NCBI RefSeq assembly: GCF_004340785.1
Contig: NZ_SLXS01000002.1
Location: forward strand, 744,001 to 808,000
Reading direction: 5' to 3'
DNA length: 64,000 bases
From: Tumebacillus sp. BK434
GTDB lineage: Bacteria; Bacillota; Bacilli; Tumebacillales; Tumebacillaceae
Made by a program: the position numbers and the translations under genes
Shown: one piece after another, positions 50,984 through 59,242 of the stretch
How the letters are laid out: every line of letters starts with the position of its first letter
Numbering within the stretch: position 1 is the stretch's first letter
The notes under the pieces: generated by a model
Told to the model about the DNA's origin: nothing
Databases searched by the model: none
Seen by the model: the letters and a program-made list of their open reading frames with translations, nothing else

Positions 50984-51535
50984 GTGTTCGATCCCACGAT
51001 CTACGATAATCTGAAAGTGGTCTTTGAAGGGGCCTTGTACGATCTCGACCGCGCCGGGCGCATCCTGGTCACGGGCCGGGACGATCTGGTCAATCTCGCC
51101 ACGATGTCGCGCTCCTTTGTGATGCAAGTGGAAAGGCCGGAAAACGCCACCTGTGCAGCGAAACTTGAACTGTCCTCGACCTTGGTCGATTTTGCTTCGG
51201 AGCTGCGGCGCATGCGGCTGGCCGAGGAAGTGCCGGGCTCGATGCTGACCTTGACTTTTGAACTGCCGGAGCGGATGATCGTGAACAGCGCGGCGCTGGA
51301 TGAACATTTTCAAACGGTCTGGGCGGAAGTCGCCGATGTCGTGCATGAGCGTCTCGCCCCGTTCGAACCCAATCCGGAAAAGCAGAGCCGGGAAGAGACG
51401 CAAGAGGGCATCTACCGCATCACGCTCTATTTTAAAGGCAAGATCGATGAGGACAACATCGAGGATGTGGTGCCGCTCTTGGAGCATATGATCTCCACCT
51501 TGGAAACGATCGAAGACGCAGGGAACTCGCGCTAG
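50984..51535 (+). CDS. Cytosolic protein of unknown function, 183 aa
   Basis: GTG 50984 follows AAAGGAGGGG. I do not recognise the family. The protein is acidic, with alternating beta strands (RILVTGRDDLVNL, MLTLTFELPERMIV, YRITLYFKGKIDED) and helices, and no signal or membrane segment. It is transcribed divergently from the peptidase gene. A terminator overlaps its stop codon. Confidence 0.6.
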   Translation: MFDPTIYDNLKVVFEGALYDLDRAGRILVTGRDDLVNLATMSRSFVMQVERPENATCAAKLELSSTLVDFASELRRMRLAEEVPGSMLTLTFELPERMIVNSAALDEHFQTVWAEVADVVHERLAPFEPNPEKQSREETQEGIYRITLYFKGKIDEDNIEDVVPLLEHMISTLETIEDAGNSR

Positions 51536-51549
51536 GCGAGTTCTTTTTT
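51523..51549 (+). terminator. Terminator after the 183-aa gene
   Basis: GAACTCGC-GCTAG-GCGAGTTC then TTTTTT; the stop codon is in the loop. Confidence 0.88.
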
Positions 51550-51682
51550 AATATATGCGTCAGATGTTCGGCCTTCCGTTTATATAAATTACGTCAATAA
51601 TTTCTTAATGATATTTCATCATGCATCCTATATAATAAATCTTGGTTCGAATACCTTTTTACTAGATGGAGGCTGTTCCAAG

Positions 51683-52510
51683 ATGAAACTGAATCGTTCT
51701 TTCCTGATCACCGCAACTTCTGCCGCTCTGGCGCTGACGTTGTTCGCTGGCGTTGAAACGGCGCAACCGGACATGGTGCAGGCTGCCGGCAAGACTGTCA
51801 TGTTTGACAACTCGCATTGCAACACCTGCGGCAACGCAGACTGGGTGATCAACGGCGCGTACTCCGACTTTGCGCAAGCGCTGCGCAATGCAGGCTACAA
51901 CGTCGTGGAGAACAAAAATCCGATCACGTCCACCGTCCTGACCGGCGTGGACGTGCTGATTCTGCCGGAGCCGAACACGAACTTCACTGCGACGGAGAAG
52001 ACGGCGATCAACAATTTTGTTTTGACGAGCGGCAAAGGTCTCTACGTGATTGCAGACCATGCCAACTCCGACCGCAACAACGACGGTTGGGACTCGGTTG
52101 AGATCTTCAACGGCTATTTGCTGGGCCAGTACTCGTCGACCAACGAATGGGTCGGCGCGAAATTCGGTTTCCGCGTCAACGAAGTCGATGTGACGCAAGA
52201 GCCGATCACCGACATCCGCGCGCATGCGATCACCACCGGCGTCACTTCGGTCGCAGCTTGGAACGGCGCCACGTTCACGATCACGAACTCCAGCTACGCG
52301 AAAGGCGTCGCGTACCTGACCAACAATACTTCTCCGTACGTGGTCGCTTCGCAGCTGCCATCCGGCGGCCGCGTCTCGGCGATCGGCGACTCTTCGCCGT
52401 ACAACGACGGCACCGGCTTGACTTCGGTGGCGAACTATAATTCTTGGCCGCTTTACAGCATTTCCAAGCTCGCGGTGAACACCGTGAAGTGGCTGGCAAA
52501 AGACCTGTAA
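51683..52510 (+). CDS. Secreted protein with C-x-x-C GATase-like domain (paralogue A), 275 aa
   Basis: ATG 51683 follows GGAGG. A signal peptide spans about residues 1-35. The single mature domain begins KTVMFDNSHCNTCGNADWVI (Cys pair C-x-x-C). It then shows a Rossmann-like alternation with VDVLILPEPNTNF, GLYVIADH and GGRVSAIGDSSPYNDGTG. This looks like a glutamine-amidotransferase-like (ThuA/DUF4350-type) fold, a recalled resemblance. Almost the whole domain recurs in the next gene. It may be a secreted hydrolase or ligand-binding protein; I cannot name a substrate. A TATAAT lies near 51632. Confidence 0.7.
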   Translation: MKLNRSFLITATSAALALTLFAGVETAQPDMVQAAGKTVMFDNSHCNTCGNADWVINGAYSDFAQALRNAGYNVVENKNPITSTVLTGVDVLILPEPNTNFTATEKTAINNFVLTSGKGLYVIADHANSDRNNDGWDSVEIFNGYLLGQYSSTNEWVGAKFGFRVNEVDVTQEPITDIRAHAITTGVTSVAAWNGATFTITNSSYAKGVAYLTNNTSPYVVASQLPSGGRVSAIGDSSPYNDGTGLTSVANYNSWPLYSISKLAVNTVKWLAKDL

Positions 52511-52514
52511 GCCC

Positions 52515-52537
52515 ACACACCAACACACCAACACACC
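52515..52537. repeat. Three direct copies of ACACACCA between the paralogues
   Basis: ACACACCA twice and a third copy ending ACACACCG, in the 42-base gap between the two paralogous secreted-protein genes, just before GGGAGG of the second. Confidence 0.8.
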
Positions 52538-52552
52538 GGGAGGCACCCTGAC

Positions 52553-53908
52553 ATGAAAATGAACAAAGTATTTGGCATCACCATGCTGGCCACCGCGCTG
52601 GTCACGACGGCCGCGCTGCCGATCGGCGGCACGCCGGCAAAAGCTGCCAGCAACATCGTGATCAATGAAGTGATGTGGAACCAGACCAGCGGCGGCGAAT
52701 GGGTCGAACTGTACAACCCGACCTCTGCGGCGATCGACATCTCCGGGCTCCTGCTGTCCGACAACGAAGGCACCGACACCGCAGAAGGCGAATACTGGTT
52801 CCCGGCCGGCACCACGATTCCGGCCGGCGGGTATCTGACGGTCGGCGCTTCCACCTCTTCGGCCACGCTGAAGTGGACGTCGACGGGACCTGCGCTGTCT
52901 AACTCCGGCGACGGCGTACATCTCGTGCGCGACAGCAACCGCGACGGCATGTGGACCGCTGCCGACAAGATCGACGGTTTCGAGTTCACCTCGGCCTGGG
53001 GCGGCAACGGCAACGGCTATTCGCTGGAGCGCAAATCGGCGGACGGCACGTCCACCGCTCAGGCGACCTGGGGCCAGTCGACCGCGCTCGGCGGCACGCC
53101 GAATGCGAAAAACTCGATCAGCACCGATGGCGCTCCGGGCGGCGGTGACGGCGGCGGCACGACACCTCCGCCGGATCCGACCGGCAAAGTCGTCCTGTTT
53201 GACAACGCGCACTGCAACACCTGCGGCAACGCAGACTGGGTGATCAACGGCGCGTACTCCGATTTTGCCACGGCGCTGCGCAATGCGGGCTACACCGTGC
53301 GCGAAAACACGGCGGCGATCACTTCGACCGTGCTGACCGGTGTGGACGTGCTGGTGCTGCCGGAGCCGAACACCAACTTCACGGCGACCGAGAAGACGGC
53401 GATCAACGACTTTGTGCTGAACAAAGGCAAAGGCGTCTATATCATCGCCGACCACATCGTGTCTGACCGCAACAACGACGGGTGGGATTCGGTAGAGATC
53501 TTCAACGGCTACCTGCAAGGCCAGTACAACGCGACCAACGAGTGGATCGGCAAATCGTTCGGTTTCCGCGTCAACGAAAATGACATCACGCAAGAGCCGA
53601 TGACCGACGTGCGCCAGCACGCGATCACCAGCGGCGTGACGAGCGTGGCAGCGTGGAACGGCGCGACGTTTACGATCACCAACTCCGCGTACGCGCAAGG
53701 CCTTGTCTACCTGACCGACACGGCGGCAGGCCCGTACGTGGTCGCTTCGCAGCTGCCGTCCGGCGGCCGCGTCTCGGCGATCGGCGACTCCTCGCCGTAC
53801 AACGACGGCACCGGCCTGACCTCGGTGGCAAACTATAACTCTTGGCCGCAATACAGCCATGCCAAGCTCGCGGTAAACACCGTGAAGTGGCTGGCGAAAG
53901 ATCTGTAA
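52553..53908 (+). CDS. Secreted lamin-tail domain protein fused to the C-x-x-C domain (paralogue B), 451 aa
   Basis: GGGAGGCACC precedes the ATG. After a signal peptide (to about residue 33, TPAKAAS) comes a lamin-tail (LTD) beta domain at about 34-185. Its features are NIVINEVMWNQ, GGEWVELYNPTSAAIDISGL, YWFPAGTTIPAGGYL and ALSNSGDGVHLVRD. A Gly/Pro/Thr linker (GGGDGGGTTPPPDP) leads to a second domain (about 207-451) that is nearly the same as the entire mature part of paralogue A, including CNTCGNADW. LTDs often accompany extracellular nucleases or phosphoesterases, so a role in extracellular DNA or phosphate use is possible but not shown. The gap to paralogue A is 42 bases with no terminator, so they are co-transcribed. 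Confidence 0.78.
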   Translation: MKMNKVFGITMLATALVTTAALPIGGTPAKAASNIVINEVMWNQTSGGEWVELYNPTSAAIDISGLLLSDNEGTDTAEGEYWFPAGTTIPAGGYLTVGASTSSATLKWTSTGPALSNSGDGVHLVRDSNRDGMWTAADKIDGFEFTSAWGGNGNGYSLERKSADGTSTAQATWGQSTALGGTPNAKNSISTDGAPGGGDGGGTTPPPDPTGKVVLFDNAHCNTCGNADWVINGAYSDFATALRNAGYTVRENTAAITSTVLTGVDVLVLPEPNTNFTATEKTAINDFVLNKGKGVYIIADHIVSDRNNDGWDSVEIFNGYLQGQYNATNEWIGKSFGFRVNENDITQEPMTDVRQHAITSGVTSVAAWNGATFTITNSAYAQGLVYLTDTAAGPYVVASQLPSGGRVSAIGDSSPYNDGTGLTSVANYNSWPQYSHAKLAVNTVKWLAKDL

Positions 53909-53916
53909 GCATCGAA

Positions 53917-53949
53917 AAGAACCTCCGCTTCGCGCGGAGGTTCTTTTTG
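53917..53949 (+). terminator. Terminator after the LTD gene
   Basis: AAGAACCTCCGC-TTCGC-GCGGAGGTTCTT then TTTT. Confidence 0.9.
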
Positions 53950-54059
53950 TTGCGCGAAGAACTGCTGCGGCCGCCAAAAAGGATTCACAGTTTTTGACGC
54001 GAATTGGTCATCATAGAGAGGGAAACAGAGAGGGTAGCAGCAAAGGAGAGATCGTGGAC

Positions 54060-54830
54060 ATGAGCAGATTCAAAGAACAGGTAGCGGTGATCACCGGAGC
54101 GTCGAACGGCATTGGAGCGGCGAGCGCGGTTGCGCTGGCACGGGAAGGGTTCCAGGTGGCGCTGGGGGCGCGCAGCACGGAAAAATTGGCAGCTGTGGCG
54201 CAGGCGATCGAAGCGGAGACCGGTGTGCAGCCGTTTGTGATGGAACTGGATGTGCGCAAAGCGGACAGCGTGAAAGCGTTTGTCGCGGCGGTGGCGGAGC
54301 AATACGGCCGCATCGACGTGTTGCTGAACAACGCCGGGCTGGCCAAAGGCGTGACCCCGGTGATTGAGGAAGCAGACTCCGAGAATTGGGATCAGATGAT
54401 CGACACCAACGTCAAAGGTCTGCTGCTGATGACCCGTGAGACCGTACCGCATATGATCAAAGGCGGCAACGGCCACGTGATCAACCTCGGCTCGATCGCC
54501 GGGCGCGAAGCGTATGCGGGCGGCGCGGTGTACTGCGCGACGAAATTCGCTGTGCGCGCGATCACCGATGCCCTGCGTCAGGAGCTGCTCGGGCAGCCGA
54601 TCCGCGTGACGACCGTCGATCCGGGCCTCGTCAACACCGGCTTCTCGATGGTGCGCCTCGGCGATCAGGAGAAGGCGGATGCGGTCTATGCCGGGATGAC
54701 CCCGCTGGTGGCGGAAGATATCGCTGACTGCGTGGTGTTTGCGGCGACCCGTCCGCAGCATGTGAACATCGACGCGATCATCGTCAAACCGACCGATCAG
54801 GCGGGCGCAGGGAAGGTAGCACGCCGCTAA
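54060..54830 (+). CDS. Short-chain dehydrogenase/reductase (classical SDR), 256 aa
   Basis: ATG 54060 gives MSRFKEQVAVITGASNGIG; GTG 54054, five bases from AAAGGAG, is an equally likely start. The cofactor motif is TGASNGIG, the active-site Ser is in NLGSIAG, and the Tyr-x-x-x-Lys is YCATK, with NNAG between. An Arg at the end of the second strand (GARST) suggests NADP(H). The family covers many alcohol/ketone or 3-oxoacyl reductases; the best match in style is the YdfG/serine-3-dehydrogenase group. It is monocistronic, and substrate is unknown. Confidence 0.88.
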   Translation: MSRFKEQVAVITGASNGIGAASAVALAREGFQVALGARSTEKLAAVAQAIEAETGVQPFVMELDVRKADSVKAFVAAVAEQYGRIDVLLNNAGLAKGVTPVIEEADSENWDQMIDTNVKGLLLMTRETVPHMIKGGNGHVINLGSIAGREAYAGGAVYCATKFAVRAITDALRQELLGQPIRVTTVDPGLVNTGFSMVRLGDQEKADAVYAGMTPLVAEDIADCVVFAATRPQHVNIDAIIVKPTDQAGAGKVARR

Positions 54831-54909
54831 GGTTTGTGGTAAATTAATGATAGTAGAATTATGTCGTTTTATGAAGATGATTTAGGAACGTAAAAAAGGG
54901 GAGACTTCC

Positions 54910-55977
54910 ATGCGCCATGTGCCGATCGATATGGTGCAGCCCGGCAACGTGCTCGCAAGATCGATCTATACAGCTGACGGACGTCCGCTCTTGAACAAAG
55001 ACGTGCAGCTGACGGTGGGAATGCTCAGCACCTTGCGCCGCCTCGGCGTGACGATGATGTACATACAGGACAAGCGTTTCCAGGACGTCGTGGTCGAAGA
55101 GGTCGTGTCGGAAGAGACGAGGCGTGAGGCGCTCGGCAATCTGGCCGTTGCTGTGCAATGCATTCAGGGCGGCAAAGAATTCGATACCAAAGTGATGTCG
55201 CAGACGACCAGCGGGATCATCGACGAGCTGATCAAGAACAGGAATGTCCTCGTTAACTTGAGCGACATTCGCACGTTGGACAACCGTCTGTTCGTCCACT
55301 CGCTCAACGTCTGCATCCTGTCGCTGGTCGTCGGCATCAGCATGCGGTTCAACCGCAGCCAACTGGCCGACTTGGCGATCGGTGCCTTGTTTCACGACAT
55401 CGGCAAGGTCGAAGCGCCGGAGTCGGTGAAGAAATCGGAGGATGCGGATCTGCCCTCCGGCTTGTCGAACGACGAGAAGCACACGTGGCGGGGCTACAAG
55501 CGTCTGCGCAAGAAGAATGACATCTCGATCGTGGCGGCGCACTGCGCGCTGCAGCACCACGAGAATCTGGAAGGCACCGGCTACCCGCGGGGGCTGAAGG
55601 ACGATGAGATTCATCCGTTTGCGAAGATCGTCGCCGTCGCCAACGAGTATGACAACCTGATCTCCGGCGATGATGATCGCATGCCGATGTTGCCGCACGA
55701 AGCGACGGAGCTGTTGATGAGCCTCGCCGGAAAGAGATTCGACCGCGAAGTGGTGATCCAGTTCCTGCGCGCCGTCGCCGTCTTCCCGACCGGGATCTCG
55801 GTGCGCCTCGACACCGGACAGGTCGGCGTCATCGTCGCCCAGCACAAAGGGCTGCCGACGCGCCCGGTCGTCCGCGTGTTCACGAAAGAGGACGGCGAAT
55901 GGGAATCCCACAACGTCGAAGAAGTCGATTTGGCGCAGGAGACGACCGTGTTTATTAAAAAGGTAATGCAGGAATAA
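54910..55977 (+). CDS. HD-GYP domain cyclic-di-GMP phosphodiesterase-like protein, 355 aa
   Basis: The N-terminal about 110 residues (MRHVPIDMVQPGNVLARSIY) form a small regulatory domain common before Bacillales HD-GYP proteins. The HD domain starts with FVHSLNVCILSL and includes FHDIGK (about residues 161-166) and HHENLEGTGYPRGL, the GYP loop, followed by EIHPFAKIVAVANEYDNL. These metal-binding and GYP residues support hydrolysis of c-di-GMP to pGpG or GMP. There is no receiver domain or membrane helix. A terminator follows. Confidence 0.9.
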   Translation: MRHVPIDMVQPGNVLARSIYTADGRPLLNKDVQLTVGMLSTLRRLGVTMMYIQDKRFQDVVVEEVVSEETRREALGNLAVAVQCIQGGKEFDTKVMSQTTSGIIDELIKNRNVLVNLSDIRTLDNRLFVHSLNVCILSLVVGISMRFNRSQLADLAIGALFHDIGKVEAPESVKKSEDADLPSGLSNDEKHTWRGYKRLRKKNDISIVAAHCALQHHENLEGTGYPRGLKDDEIHPFAKIVAVANEYDNLISGDDDRMPMLPHEATELLMSLAGKRFDREVVIQFLRAVAVFPTGISVRLDTGQVGVIVAQHKGLPTRPVVRVFTKEDGEWESHNVEEVDLAQETTVFIKKVMQE

Positions 55978-56012
55978 TCGCCTACGTATGGAATACGATG
56001 GAAGCTGTTGGG

Positions 56013-56039
56013 AAAGGCCACCGAAACGGTGGCTTTTTT
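56013..56039 (+). terminator. Terminator after the HD-GYP gene
   Basis: GCCACCG-AAA-CGGTGGC then a six-base T run. Confidence 0.88.
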
Positions 56040-56139
56040 GCTGAGAAGGTAAAGGTTTGCCGGAATGGATTGCTGGGATGAATTTCTGGGATCGTATGCA
56101 GGAATCGTCGCTTTTTGCTGGGAAAGGGTGGATTTCTAA

Positions 56140-56748
56140 ATGGCGTTTTGGCATGGATTTCTGCTGGCGCTTGGGCTGATTTTGCCGCTTGGGGTGCAGA
56201 ATGTGTTTCTTTTTACGCAGGGGGCGGTGCAGAGGAGTTACCTGCGGGCGCTGCCGGCGGTGGTGATGGCCGCGCTGTGCGACGCGCTGTTGATCCTGCT
56301 GGCGGTGCTCGGCGTTTCGATGCTGGTGTTGCAGGTCGATCTGGTGCGCTATGTCTTGCTCGTCGCCGGGATCTTGTTCCTGCTCTACATGGCGTGGATG
56401 ACGTGGCGCGGGGCGGACAAGGCGGCGCTCGCCGAAGACGGAACGAACCGGGCAGCGATGACCTGGCGGAAGCAGGTGGTGTTTGCCGCATCGGTGTCGC
56501 TGCTCAACCCGCATGCGATTCTCGACACGATCGGGGTGATCGGGACGAGCTCGCTGCAGTACGCCGGTGCGGAAAAAGTGTGGTTTACCCTGTCCTGCAT
56601 GCTGGTATCCTGCCTGTGGTTCGCCGGGCTTGCACTGGCCGGGCGCGTGGTCGGCAAGATCAATCCGCGCCTGCTGCCGGTGATGAGCCGCGTCTCGGCG
56701 GTGATCATGCTGGTCAGCGCGGTATATCTCGGCGTGAGTTTGATCTGA
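56140..56748 (+). CDS. LysE/ArgO-family amino-acid exporter, 202 aa
   Basis: Six hydrophobic helices are visible. The LysE/ArgO start motif is FLLALGLILPLGVQNVFLFTQGA, and the central SLLNPHAILDTIGVIG holds the Asn-Pro-His of ArgO/LysE. The pattern is that of ArgO (YggA), which exports arginine and, in relatives, lysine. The length is standard. It ends 13 bases before the response-regulator gene with no terminator, so it may share a transcript with the two-component/ABC block. Confidence 0.88.
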   Translation: MAFWHGFLLALGLILPLGVQNVFLFTQGAVQRSYLRALPAVVMAALCDALLILLAVLGVSMLVLQVDLVRYVLLVAGILFLLYMAWMTWRGADKAALAEDGTNRAAMTWRKQVVFAASVSLLNPHAILDTIGVIGTSSLQYAGAEKVWFTLSCMLVSCLWFAGLALAGRVVGKINPRLLPVMSRVSAVIMLVSAVYLGVSLI

Positions 56749-56761
56749 GGAGGGATCGCAG

Positions 56762-57469
56762 ATGCTCGGAACGATTTTGGTAGTCGATGATGAAGAGACC
56801 TTGCGCGGGATCGTGCGCAATTACTTGGAGCAGGAAGGGTACGCTGTACTGGAGGCGAACGACGGAGCAGGAGCGCTCGCCGTCTTGCGCCGCTCGGCGG
56901 TCGATCTGGTGCTGCTCGACTGGATGATGCCGGGGATGAGCGGGCTCGAGGTCTGCCGCAAGCTGCGCGAGTTTTCGGAAGTGCCGGTGATCTTTTTGAC
57001 GGCGAAGACGGAGGAGCTGGACAAACTGCTCGGGCTGGAACTCGGCGCGGATGACTATATCACCAAGCCGTTTTCGATGCGCGAGCTGGCCGCGCGGATT
57101 CGCGTGGTACTGAGACGCCTGCAGAGGGCGCAAGGCGAAGCGGTGCCTTTGCCGGAGAAGAACGAGCAGTTGGTGCGCGGGCGGCTGACGGTCGATCTGG
57201 CCCGGCATGCGGCGCTTTTAGACGGCGTGCCGGTGACGCTGACGCCGACCGAGTTCAAGCTGCTCGTCACGCTGGCCGCGTCGCCGGGGCGGGTGTACAG
57301 CCGCTTGCAACTGCTCGAGATCGCCCTGGGTGAAGAGTACGCCGGATACGAGCGGTCGATCGACACGCACATCTCCAACTTGCGCAAAAAGCTGGAGCGC
57401 GACCCGGGGCAGCCGGAGCTGATCGTGACCGTCTTTGGCGTCGGCTATAAGTTCGGTGAGCCGACATGA
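56762..57469 (+). CDS. OmpR/PhoB-family response regulator, 235 aa
   Basis: The receiver domain has DDEE at about residues 9-12, phospho-acceptor Asp53 in VLLDWMMPG, Thr in IFLTAKTEE and Lys in DDYITKPF. The winged-helix C-terminus has LTPTEFKLLVTLAASPGRVYSR and YERSIDTHISNLRKKLERDP. It overlaps the kinase gene by four bases (ATGA), so they are a pair. The likely target is the ABC exporter that follows. Confidence 0.93.
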   Translation: MLGTILVVDDEETLRGIVRNYLEQEGYAVLEANDGAGALAVLRRSAVDLVLLDWMMPGMSGLEVCRKLREFSEVPVIFLTAKTEELDKLLGLELGADDYITKPFSMRELAARIRVVLRRLQRAQGEAVPLPEKNEQLVRGRLTVDLARHAALLDGVPVTLTPTEFKLLVTLAASPGRVYSRLQLLEIALGEEYAGYERSIDTHISNLRKKLERDPGQPELIVTVFGVGYKFGEPT

Positions 57470-58467
57470 CACTGCGCAAACGGTTGATGCGGGCGTACGG
57501 TGCCTTGTTTACGGCCGGTGTTTTGGCGGCGGTGTGGCTCGGCTATGCGGCCGGAGAGAGGACTGGCGGCGGGCAGGATCTGCCGGTTGTGCTCTTGGTG
57601 CTGTGGATGCTTGGTATCTCCCTTGTGTATCTGGTGGCGCTGTGGATCTCCCGCCCGCTGGAAGCGCTGGCAGAGCAGGCGGAAAAGCAGCGGGAAATCC
57701 GCGGTCCGTGGCAGGTGCAGGGGCTGGCCGAGCTGGAACTGCTGACCGGCAAGTTGAACCACATGGAGCTGGAACTCTCGCGGGGCTCGCACTCGCGGGA
57801 CCAACTGGTCGCCGATGTGGCGCATGAGCTGCGCACGCCGCTCGCCATCCTGCGCGGGCAACTGGAGTCGATGCTGGAAGGCAGAGCAGAGCTGGTGCCG
57901 GAGCAGCTGTTGCCGATGCTCGATGAGACGACGCGCTTGACCCGGCTGGTACAGGACCTGCAGCAGCTGTCGTTGGCGAAGGCAGGCGCCTTGCCCTTGC
58001 TGCGGACGTGGGTGCCGTTTGCGGAGCTGCTGCAGGAGATCACCGGCGTGCTGGAGCTGGAGGCGGAGCTGAAAGGCACGGAGCTTCTGGTCAGCGGCTA
58101 TGTGGAGGAAGAGGTGTACTGCGACCGGGTGCGGATCAAGCAGGTGCTGATCAACCTGATCGGCAATGCGATCCGCTATACGCCGGATGGCGGCCGGGTC
58201 GAGGTGCAGGTGCGCCGCGGCCAAGGGAAACTCCATGTCGCCGTCCGCGACAACGGACCGGGGATTCCGCCGGAGAATCTGCCGTATCTGTTCGAGCGCT
58301 TTTACCGCGTGGAAGGATCGCGCAGCCGGCAGTCGGGCGGCATGGGTCTCGGGCTCGCCATCGCGAAGGAGTTCGCCGTCGCGCACGGCGGGTCGCTCGG
58401 GGTGCAAAGCGAGCCGGGCGAAGGGACGACGTTTACGCTGACCCTGCCGTTGTTTCCGACGTCTTGA
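57466..58467 (+). CDS. Sensor histidine kinase with very short extracellular loop, 333 aa
   Basis: Two membrane helices (about residues 8-27 and 39-62) are separated by only about ten residues (AGERTGGGQD), so no outside sensor domain exists. The H box is VADVAHELRTPLAILRGQLE. The ATPase contains NLIGNAIRYTPDGG (N), VRDNGPGIPPE (G1) and GGMGLGLAIAKEF (G2). The loop length is that of intramembrane-sensing kinases such as BceS, which read signals through an ABC transporter or the membrane. An FtsX-type ABC pair lies 73 bases downstream. Confidence 0.9.
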   Translation: MTLRKRLMRAYGALFTAGVLAAVWLGYAAGERTGGGQDLPVVLLVLWMLGISLVYLVALWISRPLEALAEQAEKQREIRGPWQVQGLAELELLTGKLNHMELELSRGSHSRDQLVADVAHELRTPLAILRGQLESMLEGRAELVPEQLLPMLDETTRLTRLVQDLQQLSLAKAGALPLLRTWVPFAELLQEITGVLELEAELKGTELLVSGYVEEEVYCDRVRIKQVLINLIGNAIRYTPDGGRVEVQVRRGQGKLHVAVRDNGPGIPPENLPYLFERFYRVEGSRSRQSGGMGLGLAIAKEFAVAHGGSLGVQSEPGEGTTFTLTLPLFPTS

Positions 58468-58540
58468 CAACTTCTTGATATCTTCCTGACAGGTTGTGCA
58501 CACCGCTTTGCTACTGTGTAGGGAAAGGAGGTAGAGGCAG

Positions 58541-59242
58541 ATGATCGAAGTGCAAAAGCTCTGGAAAGTGTACGGAAAAGGCGATACGGCGGTCGAAGCG
58601 CTGCGCGAGGTGTCGCTGACCGTGGCGCCAGGCGAGATGATCGCGGTGATGGGCCCGTCGGGATGCGGCAAGACGACCTTGCTCAACTGCATGTCGGGGA
58701 TCGATACGGTGACGTCGGGCACGGTGCGGTTCGATGGGCAGGATGTGCAGATGATGCACGAGGTGCAGCGCGACCGCTGGCGAGCGGAGCAGATGGGGTT
58801 CGTGTTTCAGACCTACAACCTGATTCCTGTCCTGTCGGCGGTGGAAAATGTGGAACTGCCGCTGCTGACCCAAGGCATGCCGGTGAAGATAGCACGCAAG
58901 CGGGCTGAAGAAGCGCTGACCCGCGTCGGCTTGCAGGAGCGGGCGCACCATCGGCCAAGCGAACTGTCGGGCGGCCAACACCAGCGGGTGGCGCTGGCGA
59001 GGGCGATCGTCAACCGGCCGCACGTGATCTGGGCGGATGAACCGACCGGCGCGCTGGATCGGGTGACGACCGAGCTGGTGCTCGATCTGTTTGACCATCT
59101 GAACCGGGTGGACGGCATCTCGTTCGTCATCGTCACGCACAACCCAGAAGTGGCGGAACGGGCGCACCGGGTGATCTACATGGACAGCGGTCAGATCGTG
59201 CAAGAGCGGGTGACGAAGCGCGAGAGGAGGGAACCGCGATGA
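58541..59242 (+). CDS. ABC transporter ATP-binding protein (MacB/LolD/FtsE type), 233 aa
   Basis: AAAGGAGG precedes the ATG. Walker A is GPSGCGKTT, the signature is LSGGQHQRVALARAI, Walker B is VIWADEPTGALD, followed by VIVTHNPE. The ADEPTGALD form is typical of the MacB/BceA/LolD group that powers FtsX-type permeases. Its stop overlaps the start of the 911-residue permease by four bases. Together they likely remove or sense a membrane-active compound, or act in envelope maintenance. Confidence 0.92.
   Translation: MIEVQKLWKVYGKGDTAVEALREVSLTVAPGEMIAVMGPSGCGKTTLLNCMSGIDTVTSGTVRFDGQDVQMMHEVQRDRWRAEQMGFVFQTYNLIPVLSAVENVELPLLTQGMPVKIARKRAEEALTRVGLQERAHHRPSELSGGQHQRVALARAIVNRPHVIWADEPTGALDRVTTELVLDLFDHLNRVDGISFVIVTHNPEVAERAHRVIYMDSGQIVQERVTKRERREPR

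Noticed and set aside
52515-52537. ACACACCA repeats as a CRISPR or attachment site
   Set aside because: Only three 8-base units with no spacers, no cas genes, and no integrase; treated as a simple repeat.
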